From the NCBI RefSeq assembly GCF_032854445.1, contig NC_088303.1:33211265-33275264 (forward strand): a stretch of DNA of 64,000 bases, in the 5' to 3' direction. The notes under the pieces were generated by a model, which saw only the letters and a program-made list of their open reading frames with translations, searched no databases and was not told the DNA's origin. Below are positions 60,001 to 64,000 of this stretch, in pieces; positions within the stretch are counted from its first letter, which is position 1, and each line of letters starts with the position of its first letter. The position numbers were made by a program, and so were the translations under genes. The stretch is from Liolophura sinensis. Lineage: Eukaryota; Mollusca; Polyplacophora; Chitonida; Chitonidae.

Positions 60001-62181
60001 TTGCACTAAGTCACTTCCGTTCAATGTTAAAACCTGGGGGAATTCTCATCATAGATCATCGTAACTACGACGCTATTCTGGACAAAGGCAGAGCGCCTGC
60101 TAAAAACATATACTACAACGTAAGTCTGTTGTATGAATGAATGCCCCGAGATTAACGCCATATTGGCCGTATTTCGGTCATGTTGTATCGATTTACAGTT
60201 TAGAAAATTGCCCTTTTGTCTCAATTGCTTCCACTTCGAACGAGGACTTTTAAACTTTCAGAAATATTTTCAGAAATTTTAATACATGGCCCTATTACAT
60301 ACAGGACGGATCTAATTAATTTTACAATCAAAACGTTCTCATAGACAGTTGGACCAAAACATGTCTGATTAAGGTGAAAACAGTTTTATTTACTGGTTAT
60401 GTACATATACTTTGTACTTCACAAATTATGTTTAACCATACAGATACCAAACATTTATCACACTTTCATGCGTTCTCTGGTTTTAAACGCATGCATGCCA
60501 TTCGTGTTCATACCAACAAAGCTTATCTGAATATACCAATAAGCCCCCTTTGACGCACCACCATACGCAACGAATACGCATGAATAGGAATAACAAGGCT
60601 AGTCAATAGCTGGCGAAACACTTTAGCGGTTTCCGCATATACTGGCAATACCAAGGGTCAATGGTAAACATGCACTTACTATCTACAATATAAATTGTAT
60701 TCTAAAAGTACAGACATTACATTATTTTAAAATTGCATTTCAACAGAGTGATCACATCTTGGGCATCGAGTGCTGCAACGTGTACGTCAATGGGAAAGCG
60801 ACGTCAGTGACGTTGGATTACACGCTAGACGTGTCCAAAGCTTTTGAGAACCAGTCACTGGTGCGAAAACCTATGATGGATTTGGACAATGAGAAGTAAG
60901 TTGGTGTTCTGATACATTTCCACCGTACGTGGGAAGGTCTGCCAGCAACCTGCGGATGGTCGTGGGTTTCCCCTGGGCTCTTCCCTGTTTCCTCCCACCA
61001 TAATGCTGGCCGCCGTCGTATAAGTAAAATATTCTTGAGTACGACCTAAAACACCAGTAAAATAAATAAATAAATAAATAAATAAATACATTTCCTATCT
61101 TACGAGTGTATGCAAACACCTGATTCTCAACATTTCATGGTCAGATATACATGGCTGAGACATCCAATTTTGAGCAGGTACATCAGTTTATTTATTTATT
61201 TAGTTTTTTAAATTTAGTTTTAATTTTTATTTACTTGATTCGCACGTTTGGATACAAATTCTTGATGCATTCAGTTTGGACTAAATAGGTATATATATAA
61301 TTTATTTATTTACCGGATTGAGATTTAAATTTATCAAGGTTTTATATAATTCATTGGCACAGTATGAGAGATATATGTAAATATGTTTCATACATGGGAG
61401 TTATTTCCATGGAAAGAATCTAGAAATATGGCAGGTGCGTATAAATACGGTTGCAACTGTCTCGCTGACATGTACCTTAAGCTTTATATCGGTGTTTGCA
61501 TACAATGATCTTTTAGACACCAGTTGTATCATTTTAATACATGACCACTTTTTTCCTCTGAAAATTAGTCCCAGTTAACATTCAGGTCTTATTAAGCGTA
61601 ATATCAAATTTGAATTAGGCATCGGTGGAATCTGCGACAGGCTGCGAGTCAACAGAAATATGTCTGTGCATGTTTAAAGACAAATAACACGTGCGAAAAA
61701 TGTCATCAGACATGATGGCCACCAAGGTAGCATATAATGATTCCTCCATCTGGTACCGGAAGTTAAAGATGCACATCGCTTAGTGGCCACAAATGCTTTA
61801 TTTACTACGATTAAGCATTTACATAAGCAGAATAAAACCCTGAGGTAAATTGACAGGAGGGTGCCTTTCACCGGTTATACATGTGACCATTTGCCAATTA
61901 GCAAACTGTCGTCGCTGTTCTTATTTTACTCTCTATTCTGTAAATCTGTAGGTCTATAATAATTAGGCTATATCTGGAAAAATGAGCTATTCCTTATACA
62001 TTACAGAATTAACCACAAGTTCCGTTTGTCCTACTACCCTCATCGCTTGAACGATTTCTCAACCCTTCTCACCAAAGTCTTCTCCAACGACAGCGTGCAC
62101 CATATTTACGCCGACTTCAAAACGCTGGAGGAGGAGGACCAGCCGGCGTATTACATTCACGTCGTGCAGAAGGCAGTTTGA
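56847..62181 (+). CDS. GNMT: Glycine N-methyltransferase (5 exons)
   Basis: Transfers a methyl group from S-adenosylmethionine to glycine, giving sarcosine and S-adenosylhomocysteine; cytosolic and, in vertebrates, a tetramer that buffers the SAM/SAH ratio. Exons 56847-57049, 58057-58184, 59860-60119, 60747-60895 and 62007-62181 join in phase into 304 residues (295 in human). Visible: [17 protein letters not shown] (19-35), SAM motif [10 protein letters not shown] (60-68), EEANW (113-117), [18 protein letters not shown] (131-148), IDHRNYD (175-181) with the arginine known to bind the substrate carboxylate, KNIYY (192-196), and [10 protein letters not shown] near the C-terminus. The gene diverges from SMG8, with a TATA box upstream and AATAAA at 62604. 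Confidence 0.97.
57652..57885 (-). mobile_element. Mariner-like MITE with a transposase N-terminal remnant
   Basis: 234 bp in GNMT intron 1. The ends are inverted repeats of about 29 bp: CAAGGTGTCCCAGAAGTCGC on the left and, reversed, CAGGGTGTCCCAGAAGTGGT on the right; TA flanks both sides. On the minus strand an ATG at 57784 opens [20 protein letters not shown] then [12 protein letters not shown] before running into the terminal repeat. This looks like the N-terminal helix-turn-helix of a Tc1/mariner-type transposase, so the element is an internal deletion of a larger transposon. Confidence 0.85.
58057..58184 (+). CDS. GNMT: GNMT exon 2
   Basis: Residues 69-110 ([20 protein letters not shown] then [20 protein letters not shown]), the second SAM-binding strand and acidic D88 region. 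The acceptor is GCCTGTAG; the donor is TGGG|GTGAGT. 128 nt. Confidence 0.96.
58185..59859. other. GNMT intron 2, nothing recognised
   Basis: AT-rich; a (TTTA)n run at 59655-59680 may be the end of an old retroelement. A 131-codon plus-strand ORF at 58511-58906 has no recognisable motif and a poly-T/poly-G-rich start; not called. Confidence 0.5.
59860..60119 (+). CDS. GNMT: GNMT exon 3
   Basis: Residues 111-197, the catalytic core ([54 protein letters not shown]). The acceptor is CATCGCAG; the donor is AAC|GTAAGT. 260 nt. Confidence 0.97.
60120..60746. other. GNMT intron 3, nothing recognised
   Basis: 627 bp without repeats or exons that I can identify. Confidence 0.6.
60747..60895 (+). CDS. 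GNMT: GNMT exon 4
   Basis: Residues 198-246, the less conserved antiparallel-sheet part ([20 protein letters not shown] then VTLDYTLDV). VTLDYT is family-typical. The acceptor is TCAACAG; the donor is GAA|GTAAGT. 149 nt. Confidence 0.93.
60922..61085 (+). mobile_element. SINE-1 copy, 5'-truncated, with target-site duplication
   Basis: Begins at CACCGTACGTGGGAAGGTCT, about 26 bp after the GNMT exon 4 donor. The 10-mer ATACATTTCC is repeated at 60912-60921 and 61086-61095. Confidence 0.9.
61096..62006. other. GNMT intron 4 remainder
   Basis: AT-rich with TTTATTTA runs near 61185-61320; no exon recognised. Confidence 0.55.
62007..62181 (+). CDS. GNMT: GNMT exon 5 (terminal)
   Basis: Residues 247-304 and TGA ([20 protein letters not shown], then [20 protein letters not shown]). 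FRLSYYPH matches the family; the YYIHVVQK end parallels CYFIHVLKR. The acceptor is CATTACAG. 175 nt. Confidence 0.97.
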
Positions 62182-62379
62182 CGTTGACGTCACTGACGTT
62201 GGAACGACTGTGTGATTGTGTGTAATTGGAATGGAAATGAGAATGTATGGTGTCGAAGAACATTGGTGAGAATAATCGAGATCCGGAAATATTTATCGTT
62301 GTACTCTGCGTTAATATTTTGTCTACCCATGTTCTTCAAAACTTTTCAACCGCCTATGCAATCTATATTTTGAAAAATT

Positions 62380-62560
62380 CTGAAAGAACTGTGGGATGTA
62401 GAGTAATGGTTTGCACAGATTTGCGAAGCTTGCATCTTTAGTGACACAAACAAATCATTTTAGCATCATTTTGGTCAATGTAATTGCATGCATAAATTTC
62501 ACGTAGAACGGTCTTTAGAGAAATTTTGAAGATTTACAGTAGCTGCATTCGCTCTGTTGT
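62380..62560 (-). repeat. Dispersed repeat family D fragment in GNMT 3' region
   Basis: The reverse reading of GTGACACAAACAAATCATTT and TGCATGCATAAATTT matches the block at 12550-12650. It lies between the GNMT stop and its polyadenylation signal, so it may be transcribed in the 3' UTR. Confidence 0.5.
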
Positions 62561-62603
62561 GACTGTAGATAACCGTTTTCGATAAAAGCTACATTGTGGG
62601 AAC

Positions 62604-62609
62604 AATAAA
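62604..62609 (+). terminator. Putative GNMT polyadenylation signal
   Basis: AATAAA 423 bp after the GNMT stop codon, the first on this strand after the stop. Hexamer only. Confidence 0.55.
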
Positions 62610-63238
62610 ACATATTCTGTATATGTGCCAGACTTGTTTTAAGAGTTTTGGTGCTTCCTATGCATGGCTAGTAACCATACTGTGTATATATCGTCGACTT
62701 ATACACGTATGCTGTCATACTGTAAATATGTCTCCGACTTATACATGTAAACTGCCATACTGTGTATGGTCATGATGAATCCTGGGACCACGCAGCTAGG
62801 TTGTAGATTTACTGGTTTCCACGTATCTGTTATATATTGAAACAATGTGCATTCATGTTACGCCTACATATTGACACACTCAGTATTCATATCCATGACA
62901 ATTAAAATCATGTGTTTGGGAGGAATATATAAGCACATTGCAAAACGGAAGTCATTCTCTGATGGGAAATAAAGGTTTGTCGTGACATCGGCTGTAAAGG
63001 TGATAGAAATTTTGAGTGATGGCATTTTGGGCTTCAGCATGGTACCATAAAAGGTGTGATACGTATGGAGGGTTGAGGGATTGTGTAGTGCTAATATAAT
63101 TGTGGCGTAGTCTCTATGTATGCTGTACAAGGTATACTATATTAAGCTTAGATATTTAAGTGAGCTAAGCAACAATGCTTTTATCGTGTGCAATGTTAAA
63201 TGTGTCGTACAACGGTATAGTCTGTGATAACGGAATAT
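62610..63238. other. Downstream of GNMT, short tandem duplication
   Basis: A roughly 50-bp unit with CCATACTGTGTATATAT and GACTTATACA recurs two to three times at 62680-62770. No gene recognised in the rest. Confidence 0.5.
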
Positions 63239-63478
63239 GATTTATTTATTTACCTTATTGGTGTTTTACGCAGTGCTCAAGAATAATTCACTTACCCGAC
63301 GGCGACCAGCGTTATGGTAGGGGAAACTCATGACCATCCACAGGTTGCTGTCAGATCTTCCCACGGCCGGAGAGGAAGCCAGCATGAGCTGGACTTGAAC
63401 TCACAGTGGCTACATTTTTTAGAGGCCCGAGGGTCATTACGCCGCGAAGCACGCTATTCAACTGAGCCACGGAGCCAT
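63239..63478 (-). mobile_element. SINE-1 copy, near full length, diverged
   Basis: Reverse-oriented from TTTATTTATTTACC to TGAGCCACGGAGCC. The head carries deletions around the GCGCTAGCGCAGC segment. Confidence 0.82.
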
Positions 63479-64000
63479 GAACTTACATATCATATTTGAG
63501 CAACACATGTATTATAACACTCTTGAATGTTAGATTTTAATCTTGTACATAGGCACGCACTTATTGGTTTCTCACGAAAGATTTTTTTCTTACTTTCATG
63601 CATATGTATTATATACGAAAATCATTTTTCACCATATAGGTCTTTGCCTGTATTATTCTTATGTATGGTATTACATTATAAATGCTCTTCAATGCAAACT
63701 TGTTCTCGTGTACATTTTGTGGTATATTGGCTTCATATTGTACAAGAATGTTTTCTGAATAATTGACTTCAAAATACCACCCACCTCAATCTCCGTGTGT
63801 ATACCAAACGTTTCAGTTTAACGCGCTTGCATGAAGCACTCTTTTAGCTTTACCAGAGCGTATCCATACCAGAACAACCTGCGCCAGATGAACACGACCA
63901 GGAATATCTGTAAGCTCAACGGTTTATCCTATGTATCAGCATCAAGGATTACTAGTTAAACAAACTGGAGCAGACCTAGTCTAGTGGTTGCCAATGGTTC
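63479..64000. other. Window end, nothing recognised
   Basis: No exon or repeat identified. The last 25 bases (CTAGTCTAGTGGTTGCC) could be the start of a tRNA-like head cut by the window edge. Confidence 0.4.

Overview
The window is nuclear DNA of an invertebrate animal. Its genes are split by introns with GT-AG boundaries, intergenic DNA is AT-rich, and the sequence is full of tRNA-derived SINEs and minisatellites. The SINE tails (AAATAAATAAAT) and the very frequent TACATGTA-type words suggest a lophotrochozoan, most likely a mollusc. That placement comes from recall of repeat style and is not proven.

Three protein-coding genes can be assembled exon by exon. (1) A copine (two C2 domains plus a von Willebrand A-like domain) runs on the plus strand from 3610 to 19824: 14 coding exons, 564 codons, every phase closing. 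(2) SMG8, the regulatory subunit of the SMG1 kinase complex of nonsense-mediated mRNA decay, runs on the minus strand from 54381 down to 29178: 21 coding exons placed, about 870 residues, with one probable micro-exon not found. (3) Glycine N-methyltransferase (GNMT) runs on the plus strand from 56847 to 62181: 5 exons, 304 residues, TATA box upstream and AATAAA downstream. Copine and SMG8 converge across about 9.3 kb of repeats; SMG8 and GNMT diverge from a shared 2.4-kb spacer.

The rest is mostly repeats. About 23 copies of one tRNA-derived SINE (SINE-1) lie on both strands; many keep 10-14 bp target-site duplications and several are 5'-truncated. A second tRNA-derived family (SINE-2) has about six copies, and there are fragments of further tRNA-headed or unclassified dispersed families. 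A 234-bp mariner-like MITE sits in GNMT intron 1 and still encodes the start of a transposase.

The most unusual signal is in the minisatellites. Three of the large arrays are built from the ends of real exons. A 42-bp array multiplies the splice donor of copine coding exon 5. A 74-bp array (about 38 units) multiplies the 3' end and donor of SMG8 exon 19. A 54-bp array with diverged flanking units multiplies the last coding segment of SMG8. Other arrays (66, 51, 66-68, 78, 28, 24 and 21 bp units) have no visible exon origin. Most long ORFs in the window are artefacts of arrays whose unit length is a multiple of three.
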